A model generated the notes under the pieces. The model saw only the letters and a list, made by a program, of their open reading frames with translations. It was not told where the DNA came from and did no database searches. The position numbers and the translations under genes were made by a program. This document shows, in pieces, positions 1 through 13,117 of a stretch of 64,000 nt of DNA (position 1 is the first letter of the stretch; the number at the start of each line of letters is the position of its first letter). Source of the DNA: Eumeta japonica (taxonomy: Eukaryota > Arthropoda > Insecta > Lepidoptera > Psychidae); contig BGZK01001338.1 in NCBI GenBank assembly GCA_005406025.1, positions 62,001-126,000 of the forward strand, read 5' to 3'.

Positions 1-1099
1 AAAACATCGAGTGAACTCTCATCTAAATCTAATCCTACGACTCTCGGTACCGAACTTCTATTTATGATACATAGATAAATACATGTTACGACTGTCAAAC
101 CTAACCGAAAGACCGCAGCTGGTTAAACTTTAACATGTTAAAAATAAACACACGTTCAACGAACAATCAGTAAAATAAAATGAGTAAGTTCCTACTATAT
201 AAGCACTATTTTAAGAACGTGCCAGCCTTCCGCTCCTTAGCACTAGGGTAATCATTTTTTTATATCATTCATTGAAATAATGACGTGCACTAGGTAATGA
301 TAATAATAATAATTACAAGATATAAATGTTTTGTGCGGATGTAAAGGGCACTCCAAAACACTGACGTCGAAATTCAGTACAACTTATGTAGTGGTTGTTA
401 AACCTCCTTTGCACTTTTTGCAAGGAAAAGTTGTATTTGTAATTATCTTTCCACTTTTTCTTATCATATAATTTTCTACCTTATTTTGTTACTTCGTCAA
501 TGATACAGATACAGCGAATAATCCAACATTCATCGTTACAATTGATTTCTGAAATGCGTTAAGAAAAAAAAAGATATTTGAAGAAGTGGTGTCAAGACCA
601 TCGTCAAATCTAAATAAAATGCACGCAAATGGCTGATAAAAGGAAACGAGAGTAACCTAATATGGTCACTTCCCTCAATATATCTACATACAACAATTCG
701 TATTTTGCAATTACTTATTAATATCGCAAAAACAACTACACTTTCTTGTTTTTTTTATTTCAACTATTGATGATTTAAAATAAATTTCCGCGGCGAATTT
801 CCGTGGTGTGGCTCGACCTTTAGCCCGACCGCCGCGCGTGCGTCAACGCCGAAAAAAATCAACGAAAACGAGTCGTCGCGTGACATCTAAGAGTCGGTCG
901 CCTTCCTTCTAAATTGAGCTCGGCGATAATCTATATTCTGTTATCGGGGATCGCCGAGGGCTTCGATGTCCCACCACTAAATTAGTGAGAGCATATAGGA
1001 GTCTTACCGGTTAAATGTTCTAAAACTATTATAAAAGCCTTAAAAAACATGTCGTTTACCTGTAACGACTAATCTACGTAACAATTTTGAAAATGTAAA
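1..1099. other. Intronic sequence, no gene seen
   Basis: AT-rich intron downstream of the alanine-rich exon. A short CpG-rich patch lies at about 790-900. I see no exon, RNA gene or clear repeat. Confidence 0.6.
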
Positions 1100-1377
1100 A
1101 CAAGCGGTCGGTGAGTGCGTCGCCTTCGAAATTGAAGGTCACTGGTTCGAATGCTAACCGAGGGCGAATCGACTCACGAGTATTTAACTTGAGCCAAATC
1201 AATCAAGCACCGCGCCTCAGAGAAAACGTCACACCGTCATCCCGGACGCGCCGACGCACGCCGCGTAGGCGAGGCGGCTTGAGGCACTAGCCGCCCAATC
1301 TGAAATAATCTGGCGGCGTATGCTTCAGCAATGGACTGATTGGAAACCTGACACCACGACAAAAAAAAAACAAAATA
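1100..1377 (+). repeat. tRNA-derived SINE-like element
   Basis: A B-box-like GGTTCGAATGC at 1144-1154 follows a possible A-box-like stretch (TCGGTGAGTGCG, about 1109-1120) at tRNA-like spacing. A GC-rich body follows, ending in an A-rich tail near 1361-1377. This layout is typical of tRNA-derived SINEs. No target-site duplication was identified and the family is not recognised. It could instead be a chance Pol III-like match. Confidence 0.42.
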
Positions 1378-4067
1378 TGAGTATCGCATCGAGTATAGAT
1401 CTGCAGATCTGCTTGCCCCTCTGGGAAACAGGCGTGAGCTTATGTCGCGTCACGTAAAACGAGGCCATCGACTGTAAATCAGGTATATGTCTTACGATGA
1501 TTCTATTACCATCGTAACCTCTCGATCCACTTCAATCGACATAATACTGAAGTTAATATTTATATTAGATATAATTGTAGACGTATTATTTCATAATAAA
1601 ACCAGAATAAGATAGGTATTTTGTGCAGAAAAAATACGTGTTGATATTTTGCATTTTGTTGCACTTTTTACATGAAATAAATATAAGAAGAAATTCCAAA
1701 CGGTGAGTTCAGTGTAAAACTGAATTTCATAGGTGCTGAATATTCAACTAGAATGTAAATCAGTCTACTGCCTACGTCACATGACAGCACAGGGTCACGT
1801 AGTTTCGCTAACGACATTATATAGGTCTTTCTACTTTATAAATTTCGAAATTGGAACCACGGCACTTTTAAAACATGTCCAATTTGAATATCGAGACCCT
1901 TGCGGTCAAGTGGGCGGCCCGTCGTCGGTCACCGCGGGGGGGGCGCCGAAAGCGAGAGGAGCGAGGAGGGGCGTAGTTCTCAGCTCATCCCGCTGAGTCA
2001 GCGTGCCGAGAGAGCTCTCGAGTGGGCGTGAGGCGCGTGCGCGACAAACGCCCCGCCCCCACACCACGCCCCCCTGCCCCAGCTAAACAGGTACCTATTC
2101 TAAACGCGATCTGCCTAAACAAACATGGCTATTTCAGGAGTCGCATTACTATAACTACTTTATCCAAGGACACAACACTACAGAATTCTCGTCGACGGTG
2201 TTAAGTGAACATGCTGATACTTTCTTTTCCCCACTGTGAAATGTAGTCCAATCAGATAATTTAAGTCGAAGCTGCAATAACCACATATAAATTCAATCGT
2301 TACAAAATTTAACGGCCGGGTCTTAGACTTTTAAAATAGGTTATCCAAATAAATAGGTATAAAATCTACATTAAAACATCAGATTATTTGAATTAGCTTT
2401 TTATATGTATATTAAGTGTAAATGTAAAAATACAAACACGCGCAAACAGCACACAAACTGGCGATGTAGTACCAAAGCCACATCTACGCTAATCCGACAA
2501 CCAGCCAGCACGCTACACAGTGTTAAGTCGGGGAAGGTTAGAATAGAGGTGGCCGCTTACAATTACACAGACTGTCCACCGAACAGGTATTAATATAGGT
2601 CTCGGTACTAGCTGTTACATAGTATGATGTTCATCGGACGAGTGACGTCGTGACCTTCGATAGAGAACAGAATAGTCAAGCACAATGTACAAAGATAATG
2701 CCATTCATGCAACGTTACGGGCTCGTGGGTGTCGCCGGCCGGCCGCTCTTCGGGAGGAGGCCGCTCGCGACTCCGGGACTGAGCTCGACTCGGAGGTTTC
2801 TCGAGTACACGGAGGCATTACTGTCGACCGCCGCGCACGCGCGGGGGCGCGCCATACCTACTCGCTAGTGATCGATCGATCCGCGCCGCCACAAGAACGT
2901 GGTGCCCGACGACAGATCGCACTAAAAAGAATACCACTTAGGGAAAGCGGTGGACGCGGCGGACATCGCCGGTGTAGTCGAATTAATGACTTCTTCATCG
3001 ATCGACCGCGGCCGAAAACATAAAACAATTAATCGGAGAAGCTTCCCGCGAGGCGATTATGTGTCGAGTGAAAACAGTAATTTGAATGAATAATATATGG
3101 GACGTCGGGCGGTAATGCGGCGCGCGGCCGGCTGCAGCGCCGATCGATGGCGGCGGGCGCGCGCGTCACCGCGCGCTCGCACCTACGTCACGCGCGCCAC
3201 GCCGCCCGCGCAGCCGCCCACGAACATAGTCTAAGTTATTATAAGTGTATTAAACGAAATCCACCACCAACAAAACTCAAAATCAACAAAATCGTAAACG
3301 AACACGGCATAAAACATAAAAATAAATATATAAAAACCATCGAGTGTCGAGAACGATGCTTACGGACAGCGCGGAGCGGCCGGCGCCCGCGCGGTGGCCG
3401 CCGGGCGCCGCTCGCTCGCCCGCGTCGAGGAGTATAACAACGTAAACATCAAAACCCAATCGACTAATTCACACCCAAAACGAAAAATCCACTCTCACGC
3501 TCACGCTTGCCATAGATACCTATGTGAAAATCGGACAATATTAGGCTAGGGGTCTCCGCCGCCGCCGCCGCCGCCCGCCGCAGCGCCACATCTACCGAGA
3601 CAAAAGTCAGTCAGCGCCGCCACTCTGCCACGCGCGTCCACCACGCCACGCTCTGACTACCACCTCGTGGCCGACCTCGTCTGACACATCCCTAATTATC
3701 GTAACCTCTGATTAAAGTGTTTTAGAACCGTGGATTTTTCTATCGGTTGACCTCGACGTATAAATGTCATTTGCAAAGACTGTTACTGACTTGCCCAATT
3801 TTGTAAAATATTTAATAACTACAATTGTGGCCTTAAGGTCCCCATTCTTCCATCATTCTTCTCCGTTGCGATTCGCAAAATCGCCATAATGTCGCCGATA
3901 AGGTCAATGGTGCCATCTAATTACATTTGAATTTAAAATGGAATTTTCTAAACACTGTAAATACATGATCTCTCCCGCCGGTGCCCACCCCTGTCTGAGT
4001 TTTGTCTCGTGAGATACCGGCAGCGTGGCACAGTGGCACGGTTGTCCGAGCGCCGACACGCACTCAC
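1378..4067. other. Intronic sequence with CpG-rich patches
   Basis: Intron 3' of the alanine-rich exon. Strongly CpG/GC-rich patches lie at about 1905-2080, 2725-3060, 3100-3220, 3360-3430 and 3550-3690. They include a GCC microsatellite at 3556-3582. Translations of these patches on either strand show no family I recognise. They could be regulatory, or part of an alternative 5' end. Confidence 0.4.
3556..3582. repeat. GCC trinucleotide microsatellite
   Basis: A run of CCG/GCC units with one interruption, inside a CpG-rich patch. No coding frame is supported. Confidence 0.8.
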
Positions 4068-4137
4068 CCGTAATGCGCGGGCAGCACGGAGGGATAGGCG
4101 CCGCGGACTCCCGCAGCCGCCGCCGCCAGCCCGAAAC
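4068..4137 (-). CDS. Rbm24: RBM24/RBM38-like protein, alanine-rich linker exon
   Basis: This 70-nt internal exon has acceptor TTACAG and a strong donor, CGG then GTGAGT. It enters in phase 1, matching the phase left by the RRM exon at 46772-46898, and leaves in phase 2. The joined frame reads G-FGL, five alanines, then GVRGAYPSVLPAHYG. This aligns by pattern with the insect RBM24-like linker of the type GFPFAAAGIRAGYPTVLPGQYG that follows the RRM. The neighbouring exons should continue with a PPGYVYQ-like stretch, which I did not find to the left. The exon lies in a CpG-rich patch, unlike the AT-rich intron around it. Reading through the donor gives a stop after one codon (GGG TGA), so splicing here is required for a longer protein. 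The polypyrimidine tract is poor. The phase match plus sequence pattern makes this call strong despite the short length. Confidence 0.85.
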
Positions 4138-4610
4138 CTGTAACGGATAGTACATACTTTAAACATTGTTTCACGATAAATAATTGTATTATATGGAACA
4201 AATCTATATTCGTCTCGAATGCACGTAACATTTAACACCAAATTCAAATTTAACACCAAATTCACCAGTTTCAAATATCCTTGAGGATCGCTATACTACT
4301 AAAATAACAGCTGTGAGACAAATCGAAATAGGTTGCCCCACGTGCGTCTCACATCTATACCGATAGCCTCTTCGTAATATTATAATGCCCTTAATATATA
4401 AATAGAGGTCCTAGTCAATATTCTTGCTCCAAACCCGAAATATATATGACTAATAAGCGTTAAAGAAATCAGAAAAAACAAGTGTTGTTGTAATGGAAAT
4501 TTCTGAGATTGTAAGAAAAATGACGAATTTTATTACACGAAGAACGTATTCAGGACGAAATAGCTATACATATTTTCCTAATGATTATTTCCAAATCAGA
4601 TAGATGTACA

Positions 4611-4630
4611 ACTTGGCGCGTGCGCCAAGT
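4611..4630. promoter_or_regulatory. E2F-like palindrome
   Basis: ACTTGGCGC-GT-GCGCCAAGT is a perfect 9-bp inverted repeat around GT. Each arm holds TTGGCGC, the E2F-type core. A third match, TTTTGGCGC on the minus strand, lies within 4661-4670. Binding is inference only. Confidence 0.3.
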
Positions 4631-4857
4631 ACCTACGCCGACGACGCAACTGGCGACATCTGCGCCAAAACGTCGTGCACTAAAAACGATAAAGATGTCA
4701 AAATACATTATTAGAAAAAGCAGCAATCCTATATAGCCTACGTCGCCTACTTTATTTCGTGACGGGCGATATGTTATTCGAATTTATCCACTAATATCGC
4801 CAGCGGAAGTGGCGGAGATCCCTAACAAAAATACTCAAAAGATTGGAGCACTTCCAA

Positions 4858-4877
4858 GCGGCGGCGGCGGCGGCGCG
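4858..4877. repeat. GGC trinucleotide microsatellite
   Basis: A short GCGGCGGCGG-type run at the left side of a GC-rich island (4855-5260). Confidence 0.7.
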
Positions 4878-7800
4878 GGCCGTGTCGGCGCTCTTTTTAT
4901 TACATTGTTAAAGTCGCCGCTCGCGCCGCGCTCGGGGCTCTATTCCTGGACTGCCGGGCCGGCAGACATTCCGCGGCGTCGCGACACCGCTCCGAGCGGG
5001 CGGCGCGAAGAGCGCGCGCGGACGCCGCGGCGCCAGGTAGCGGAGTCGCGTCCGCCGATCGCTAGACGTTTTGGGACGCGACCGATCGACCGAGACTGCG
5101 AAGCTCCTTGGGCGCCGTGCACTGTTATTTCGTATCGGACCCGATCGCCAAGGAAAGGTGGACGTTTCGACATTCGAGCCCGTCGCTGCCGCCGGCTGCC
5201 GCGATGTTCGTTGTCGACACACGCCCCGTTTGGCCTCGGTTGGTCTAACGCATTAGCCATATTCATATTGGCAACTAGCGATAGAACAATGAAAAAATAA
5301 TTTATTCTATTCAGTCTATTCCAAATTAGGCATTTCCAATCCAAGTAAAATTATAGGCGCTTTTGTCCCAAAAAGTGCCTACTGTCCCAACAGTGCTTTA
5401 GCGTTATGCAACGAAAAAAAAAGTTATACTTATAGCAAGAGATACGATTTGCCAGACAAAATGTCCGACCACGTTAAGTATAGTAAAACGCACAAAACTT
5501 TGCCGCTATGAAGTTCGTCACGAAAGCGTCCCAATTGCGTAAAATAAGAACATGACGGAAAAGAAGGAAGGGTCGGGGAGCGTAATACCTGCGCAATATA
5601 TCATTCGCAGCCAATTCGGAACGGCAAAGTTTCATGCATTGTCCTGTACGACGACTCAACAGGACCGCCGCTTATAAAGCCAATGGCAACGAACTTTTCC
5701 AAATCGGCAACAAATGGCGACGCCATTTATGAGCCGCATATCCCAGGCGTTATCGATACTTTATTCGAAGGTCAGGTTTGGTTCCGTTAATCCACTTGTT
5801 ATTTTGACGAAAAAAGAAAATCAATCTAGTTCATAGAAAGCAATTTTTTACCAACAAATTTCCTGTCTCAAATCACCTTTCAATATTGCAAGTTTATCTC
5901 CTGAAACTATCTGATAACAGATACCACAAAGCGTAAATAAGAAAAGATTATTGGCATCATTCGTTAAGGTGATAATGTTGGCATTAACCGGCGACGTCGT
6001 TTTACTCTCGACAAACACAATGATAAAAAAAAATTACAAATCAAGATTGAGAAAAAAAAACTACTACAAAGGCACCAGCACTGCGCAAACAACATCGTAA
6101 AATGCTCTCTTTATTTTTTGCACCAATTGCGCGCTTACAACGGTCTCATTAACCGATCGTCGCCGACTTGCCATACCTTTTTTTAGTTGTCGTAAAAAAC
6201 TTAAATACTTTGTTTTCACTGTATATACCTACACTTGACCATAATTCACCAAGTAGCGTACAAATATATATAGTATGCTCTTAATTCCTTCGCCTGCGAG
6301 TCACCACTCTTCGGTGCTAATGATAAAAATGAGAAGCACTGTGATGAATGAAAAACATTTTTTTTTAAATAACCATAATTTTTTTGTAACCAAATACCAA
6401 ATTGAGTAGGCGTTCAAGGAATTTCAGATCAATTGTATTATTTGGACCCTATGTATACTTGATTTTCTACTTATAGAGCACAAAGAAATGAAAGATAATT
6501 CTTCGAGTTTTTAATATTAATTTTTTTCATGTCGACTGGCGATTTTATTAATGAGTTTGACTGACCGAGTTAGGTTATTTTTCACGCCACTTCTGAGGAA
6601 TCCCATGATGATCATCATCAGGGAATGTAGACGAGGTCACTAATTCCATCCCTCATCACCTATCCGCTCGTCTTAGATTAAGAGACTTGGCCTTCTAAAT
6701 CTTCCCACTGGTCTATCGCAGACTGAACTGTGGCAATGTCTGGAACGACAATTTGCCGTGCTATCCGTGGCGAAGAACGCAGTTTAATACTAAACTCAAT
6801 TATCAACGTTCCAAAACTGTACCTTCAAATTACGAGGCAACGCCCTCATCGACCATTGGGCCATCAGCGTTGTTTTATGATGAAACTTTCTTTTATGAAG
6901 GTTCTTCACTCACCCCAAGTTTTTACAAACTCTGGCTTAAAAATGTGGAATACATTCTAAAACTATTCCGTCAGCCGAACAAATTGGTCTGAATCTAGAA
7001 TAAGACGTGACATAATATCTATATGTACCTACGTTCAAATTGTAAATGACGAAAACGAACAATAATTTAGCATAACATGAAAATACCGGAATACCAACAA
7101 AAAGATTAAAAATCACGCACAGTGGTCCCCTTTACAATATCTCGACAAACATGAATGATATGAAAATAAATATTGCTTCGGCCTTCGGACCACAGGCGCA
7201 GAGCCGGCGAATAAAATATTGACGTGTATGCAATTTAAGGGCAATTAAATGGCCATAAGGGCGATGTACGTACATATCACGCAGCCGGCGATGACCGCGA
7301 GCCGCGGATTTTGCATTGTGAGCATTATTCGTGTAACGACTTCCGACACGTAGAATTGCCGGATGTGATAGGAAAATCACTCATTGTTATAATAAAAATG
7401 GATACATCGATTTTAGATGATTACTAACATCGGAATAATCAGTATTATCTAATAGGCATAGTAAATCAAAAATAAGTACATAATACCGAATACGCTAAAG
7501 ATTGACAAAAATATCTGGACAAGACTACATTTAATAAATTTATTGTTATGAAGAGTTAATAATTGCATAAAGAAATTCAACAAAAATCGTATTTGAAACT
7601 GAAAAAATCTGACTACGGCAGAGAAAATAAATTAAAATAAGGCATTCAACAGTTAAAAATACCTAGGTCGTAGATGGGACTCCTGTGAACATGGAATTAT
7701 CGCCAAATATATTTGCATTCAACTTTTGAAATGTTAAATTGATGATATGCACATTGCATCATAACAAGCTGGCATAAATTATGAAATTATCTTTTACAGT

Positions 7801-8700
7801 TCAGTAATTGATCAATTTAGTGACTTGTACTAGTTATATTCATTAATGTCTTTTTTACTTAAGAAAGAGACAAATGATATATATTTTTTTTAATATTTAT
7901 GAAAGTAATCAAAATATCAGTATTTCAAATTACCGATTAAAAACAAAAGGCTCTATCAAGTGAAATCATGAATTCGGAAGACCGACAATTAAAATATAAA
8001 AAGACAGTAAGTATTTTTTTTACTTTTTGGTACTTTATTTTGGTAATATTTCCATTTTATGTTTTATGATATTCAATGAAATTAATATTGTATTTAATTG
8101 AAAATTTTGTAATTACAACTTATGAAATAACAAATTTTAATGCTTTTTGTTTACGGTTTTCATCATATTTATTTTTTTACAATTTTTTTTAATTAGTAGG
8201 GGTTTTTTGTTTGATACTAAATAACCTATTAATTGGGTTAATGGTTTAAAGGCTAATAACGTGTAAAAATGAGCCCACATAGGACGGAGGTTGTTGAACT
8301 CATCTAAGTAATTTTCAATGGAATTCATACGAAATTTTCCTTTCACTTGTCCATTTTTTAAGTTGGCCGACTAATACTCTACTTAGCAGTAATAGTTTTC
8401 CTTTTAACTTCGTTGTATATACTACTGACGTGAATTTTTCACATATCTAAGAATAGCCTGACAGGGAAGGGACATTTGACTAACAAAAGTTAGCCACTAT
8501 AATGCTTAATTATTACGCAAACAGATCCCTAAGTCGAAAAATGATTCTCACAGACCCGCAATATTTATGAATGAGCAATCCAACGATATCCCACACCACG
8601 GGATAGACGAGAAAAGAGAAATTCATCCTCACTTTACGTGTAGGGGAGGTGCCCTACAAATATTTTTTTTTAGATTTCATCCTACCGTTTTGTCGACGTG

Positions 8701-8830
8701 ATTAATATATATATACTAATACCAGATGACAGTTCTCTAGTATACGAGACTGAGCTACGCCGCGGACAGACAGACGGACGGACATTGGCGAAACTATAAG
8801 CGTTTCTTGTTGACTAAGGAAACCTAAAAA
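8701..8830 (+). repeat. Dispersed repeat end with GACA/GACGGACG tract
   Basis: Contains CAGACAGACGGACGGACATT followed by GGCGAAACTATAAG and AAGGAAACCTAAAAA. This resembles the end of a dispersed repeat common in moth and butterfly genomes, from memory. Boundaries are approximate. Confidence 0.45.
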
Positions 8831-10050
8831 CTTATAAAACCTTAGACATTTGAATTACGGTTGACGTATATAGGATATATCTTATAACATCATGTAATAT
8901 GTATGACATCCACTGGATTTTTATGAAACTAAAAAATTATTTTAATTGTGGCTGACCTCTATCGTATATTAGAATTTATTATAACGTCATTACTTTATGA
9001 CGTCGTTCGAAGCCTTGCAAATGTGTATGATGTCTCATATTATTTATGTGTAAACTTGTCTTTATCGTCATTAACATTATCCTACTTTGGACTTCTTTGT
9101 AGAAATTATAAAAAATTAGGAACAATAATAGTAACACAGAATTATGTAAAAGATATCTAACCAGATCTATACCCAGAAATATATTAAAAGATGCTTACAT
9201 ATCCAATTTTTCTATATTTAATCGGACTTCGACTTCGTGTTTTGTATAACAGTATGCGTTATTTTACTTGGACACTGTAAAAACGACGCATCAGCTTGTT
9301 GAAGTCGTTTCGAAATCCGACATAATGGATCTATGAAAAAAAAAATGTCAATCCACCGCGTTGCCGCGCGATGTTATCGCGGTGAAATGCGGCGCGCCGA
9401 CGCAGGATGTCGCGCGCGGCCCGCCGTATTGCCAATAAGTTGCGACACGGTCACGCGCCGGCGGCGGAGTTTTGCCGAACTAAAATAAATATCCATTGTA
9501 TGTATGAACGGGCGTTCCGCGTAAAATTTTATAGCTGGCAACAGTGTAAAGTGTTTTGACGTGAAATATTTAGAGCGCTCATAATTATGGTACGCACAGA
9601 TATCGGTGATTATTTACTTCCATGAGTGATCTAGAATCTGGAGCGAATTAGCACGTTCATACCATCATATTCTACAAATTACTAGAAATAAAAGAAAATC
9701 TGTATACCGTCGACTAACGTACGTACACGGACGTCTGATCGTTTACATTTCTTCTATGTGAAAAGTACTGAACCGACAAACCTCGAAAGGGCATTGCCAA
9801 TTTTCGCCTACGAACCGGCACAAAGACATAAGTAGGTATATAAAATGTTCTGCTATTTTATGCGCCACATATCAATGATTAGAATGTAACGAACACTTCA
9901 TAAGCATTTTGAAGGACCTGAATTAAGAGCGGCTAAGTTTTAAAAATACCCTAAGCCTACGCCGCAACATTTGAACAAATGTTATTAGCTTAGCCTCTCC
10001 AAACCCTACGGATATGTAGAACACAGATCAAACATATCACTAAAACAATT
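8831..10050. other. Intronic sequence
   Basis: AT-rich intron with one CpG-rich patch at about 9350-9480. No exon or recognisable element. Confidence 0.5.
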
Positions 10051-10540
10051 TAGTCTAAGATCCGGCATTAGAAAAATGTACCCTCATCTGTTAATTGAAT
10101 CAAATAATGTTTTACAGGCAGATAGCAACATTATAAACATATGAGAACAATGTCTGCCACCGTAGTCCTGCTGGTACTAAAATTAATTAATTAATAAGTA
10201 ATTAACTATTTGCTTCTTATGTTAATTGCACATCGCAAGTACAACACTTTGTAATATGATGTTTTACGCCTTGTTATAGTAGGCAGCGACCTTTATGACC
10301 GCTACAGCTACCTGCAGCCAGGAGTAAACAGGTATATTAAATGAACTTATTTCCCTCATCTGTTAATTACAAAATATTATAGTACTTGAAGTTTACAAAA
10401 TTCTAAATATATTTATAACTGGCAGTTACCGTGAAATTATTTGCAGCATACATTAAAAAAAATTAAGTAATTAATGTTGATAACACAGGACTACGGTGGC
10501 AGACATTGTTCTCATATATTTATAATGTTGCTATCTGCCT
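10051..10540 (-). mobile_element. Long-TIR MITE, copy 1 (3'-truncated)
   Basis: Begins TAGTCTAAGATCCGGCATTA, the same terminus as the copy at 49678-50125. Its two ends form long inverted repeats: left CTGCCACCGTAGTCCTG pairs with right CAGGACTACGGTGGCAG. The right arm stops near CTATCTGCCT, so the outer part of that terminal repeat is missing. Relative to copy 2 the interior is in reverse orientation and carries roughly 100 extra bases. Those include an internal CCCTCATCTGTTAATT (10353-10368), which repeats part of the terminal repeat. No coding capacity, so non-autonomous; superfamily unknown. Confidence 0.85.
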
Positions 10541-11670
10541 ATACTAGTTAAAAATATTAAGTTAGCGTACACCGTAAAGTGTAAAATAAAAATAGTAGTG
10601 TCAATAAGCGACGAACGGGAGGCGGATACACCTTCATATCCGGTTCAAGCAGCCGGGATTGCTCTTATATTCTTTTTGTTGTCGTCTTGAATCGTCTCGG
10701 TCCAATTGCATTTGTTATTTTATTTGTTCGCAACCGTGTAGAGATGTCATTACACAGGTAAACTCGCAGTAAACGTCAAATCGATCAGCACATAACAACA
10801 GTCACCGTTGCGATTTTTTTCGTTCAAAACGAACGCATCTAAAATGCATCCATTCGAAGACCGGCACGCTGCGAAACTTCGACGGGTCGGCGCAGGCGCC
10901 GGTCGCGCGGGTCACGCGAGGCCCGCCCGGCGGCCGACTCGACGCCCATCGACCGGCCGGCCGAGGCCGCCCGGCGCGCGGTGACCGCGCTTATCTCCGA
11001 TCTCTTCGGCGACGGTGGACGCCGCCGACGACCGCCGATTGATGGCCGGGCCCGTTCGGAATGCGTACGCTCTTAATGTTCGGCCCGCCGTGTCGCCCGA
11101 AAAGGTTTCTGACATGAAAATGTCCGCCCGCCCACTCGGTGACTAATGACGATGAAATTTTATTTCGTAGGAAAATAGGCGTTTGTTTTATGTTTTGTCG
11201 CGCCGTTTTCAGAATGATAAACGTCAATAACTTACAGCGGCCACAAAGCTCGATATAATTAATGAAGGCGTCGATAATGTCGTAACGCGCTAGCTTTTCA
11301 CGATTCGTTATTCCCTTATCGATAAGGACACTCTCTTTGACATAGTGAGCTATCGATCCAATCACGATCCGGGATCTATCCTATATATAAATTTTCAACG
11401 TTTTCATTGGCAACGATAGATGGAAGCGACATTGTCTGGGCCTGACGACCGGATGTCGGCCACAGCATGCATAACCGCGGGAATAAAATAATTATATTGT
11501 AGATCAGTGCTGCTGTAGACTTAGGAAGAACAATGATCAGCAATGAACCGAAAACACGTGCCGGTTGGATTTCGTTTCATTAAAAAAAATATACCTATTT
11601 AGCTACCGAATCGACTTAATGTGATCAAATGCAGGTTAGGGTTAGAATTAGAGTTGGGAAAAAATGCTAT
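10541..11670. other. Intronic sequence with a GC-rich island
   Basis: Holds a strong GC/CpG island at about 10855-11130 within AT-rich intron. Both strands are open there over short distances, with no recognisable protein. Possible regulatory island. Confidence 0.4.
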
Positions 11671-12335
11671 TAGTTAAAAAAAAAACGGAAAAGTACAAAT
11701 AGGAGGTCCTGAGAGTTCCGAACAAAATTAATTATATATGAATTCATCAATTCTCAATGATTTTTGTCTGTTTTCGATACTGATGCAAGATATTGGTGTA
11801 AGAAATTCCGAAACCATAGATTCTTTTCAAAAAATTTTTCGATTGTTTTCATAAATATCCTAAACTTTAAAAAACTAAGTTTCCAGAGTGAGAAGCAAAA
11901 AAAATTAATGTAACTTTGAAAACAAAATTTTTTCGTATGATATCGTTATGATTTCGATATCCTACATGATGAAAATCATAAATTTGTAGTAATTAATGAT
12001 TTTCATCATATGAAATTTTTTCCCTTGTGCTGTGCTGTGAGATCCTTCTTTTTGCCAGATCTCATGATTCTAGGTTGGCGGATAGTACTCTATAGATTCT
12101 AATGTGTTTGCGAGTATTAAAGTATGCAGCATAAACAGCAGTATCTCGTGATTGCATTGATTTGGAACTTTGATTTGTTCTCAGATTCAAGGATTTGCGG
12201 ACCTGAATATTTGATATTAATTTGAAGTTAATACCTCTACACATTCCTGAGGAAAGGGTTTCGACAAACAGACACATAGACAACGAAGGATCCTATAATG
12301 GCTCCTTTTTCCTTTTGTAGTACGGAACCTTAAAA
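11671..12335 (-). repeat. Dispersed ACGGAACC repeat, copy A
   Basis: On the minus strand it starts AAGGTTCCGTACTACAAAAG, continues through a (GTCT)-type tract, and ends near TACTTTTCCG plus a T-run. Internal blocks shared with copy C (15560-16265) include CCTAGAATCAT followed by A/G-rich TTTGG or TCTGG, ACAGACAAAAAT followed by ATTGAGA, and GTTTCGGA followed by a CCAATATCT block. It is non-coding, about 665 bp, and the class is uncertain. Confidence 0.75.
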
Positions 12336-12454
12336 CTAAATGTTAAAAGTGGAATAGGATTAAAAAAAGGAAAACTAATATTTACTGAAACGTAATAATA
12401 TACTGTAGTTGTAAATCTGTAGACGTGTTGATGTCAAATATCGACGTTGACAGA

Positions 12455-13117
12455 AAAAAACCAGACAAGTGCGAGTCGAACTCGCACACCGAGAATTCCG
12501 TAAAAATTTGCAGGTACATATTATGTTCACGAATCGAGTCTCGCAGTTTTTTGTGATTTATTTAAAAATATACAGCTTTCAGATTTTTTCTTCTGTACAA
12601 ATTAGCAAAAGTTTAAAAATATCCTACAAAATGATTTCATTACCCATACAATTACGACCGCGCATACTACGTACTTTAAAAAATAAAGACTCTATTTTTT
12701 ATGATTTAATTACGAACGTATGATTTTTAGATTTTTTCCTATACTTGTAGTATAGGAAAATATATAGGAAATGAAAAAAAAAAGGAAAAAAGGTAGCACG
12801 GGGCGTTACTTGCCAAATTTCATAGTACTAAATCAACGAAAAATACCCTATAAAATTTGATTCCCTTAAGAGTGTCAAAATATACGTTTTTTTGGGCATA
12901 AGCCGTCGTATCTTTTTTCACGTTAACTTAGAAGTTTGATATTTTCACAACTTCAAGGGACTGTAGACTTGAGTTTATGGTTTTAATTTCAACTGCAAAC
13001 CTCCACGTATTCCCGAGATGAAGGGTCTTGACAGACAGACGGACGGACGGACGAATGGACAACAAAGTGATCCTATAAGGGTTCCGCTTTTGCTTTTGAG
13101 GTACAGAACCCTAAAAT
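12455..13117 (-). repeat. Dispersed ACGGAACC repeat, copy B
   Basis: The minus strand starts TTAGGGTTCTGTACCTCAAA, followed by a GTCC/GTCTGTCT tract and CAAGACCC. It ends with GTGCGAGTTCGACTCGCACT and a T-run. It lies head-to-tail with copy A, about 120 bp away. A local hairpin sits at about 12735-12762, with arms of TTTTCCTATAC type. The open frame inside it reflects the repeat and is not a gene. Confidence 0.75.

Larger units (their letters stand above)
4138..8700. other. Giant intron, segment 1
   Basis: AT-rich intron upstream of the alanine-rich exon. It contains an E2F-like palindrome (4611-4630) and a GC-rich island with a GGC microsatellite (about 4855-5260). The stop-free stretch at 4809-5300 reflects base composition: its opposite strand is equally open and no domain is visible. 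Two overlapping short frames at 6730-6990 are also unrecognised. No exon is supported. Confidence 0.5.

Noticed and set aside
1..4067. Search for the next RBM24-like exon (PPGYVYQ-type)
   Set aside because: No phase-2 exon with that pattern was found in the GC-rich patches, so it is assumed to lie beyond the left edge.
4809..5344. Open frames of 104-163 codons on both strands in a GC island
   Set aside because: Both strands are open at once, composition is Arg/Pro/Gly-rich, and no domain or splice context is visible. GC content explains the openness.
12469..12723. 84-codon frame starting in ACTCGCAC text
   Set aside because: It lies wholly inside copy B of the dispersed repeat family.
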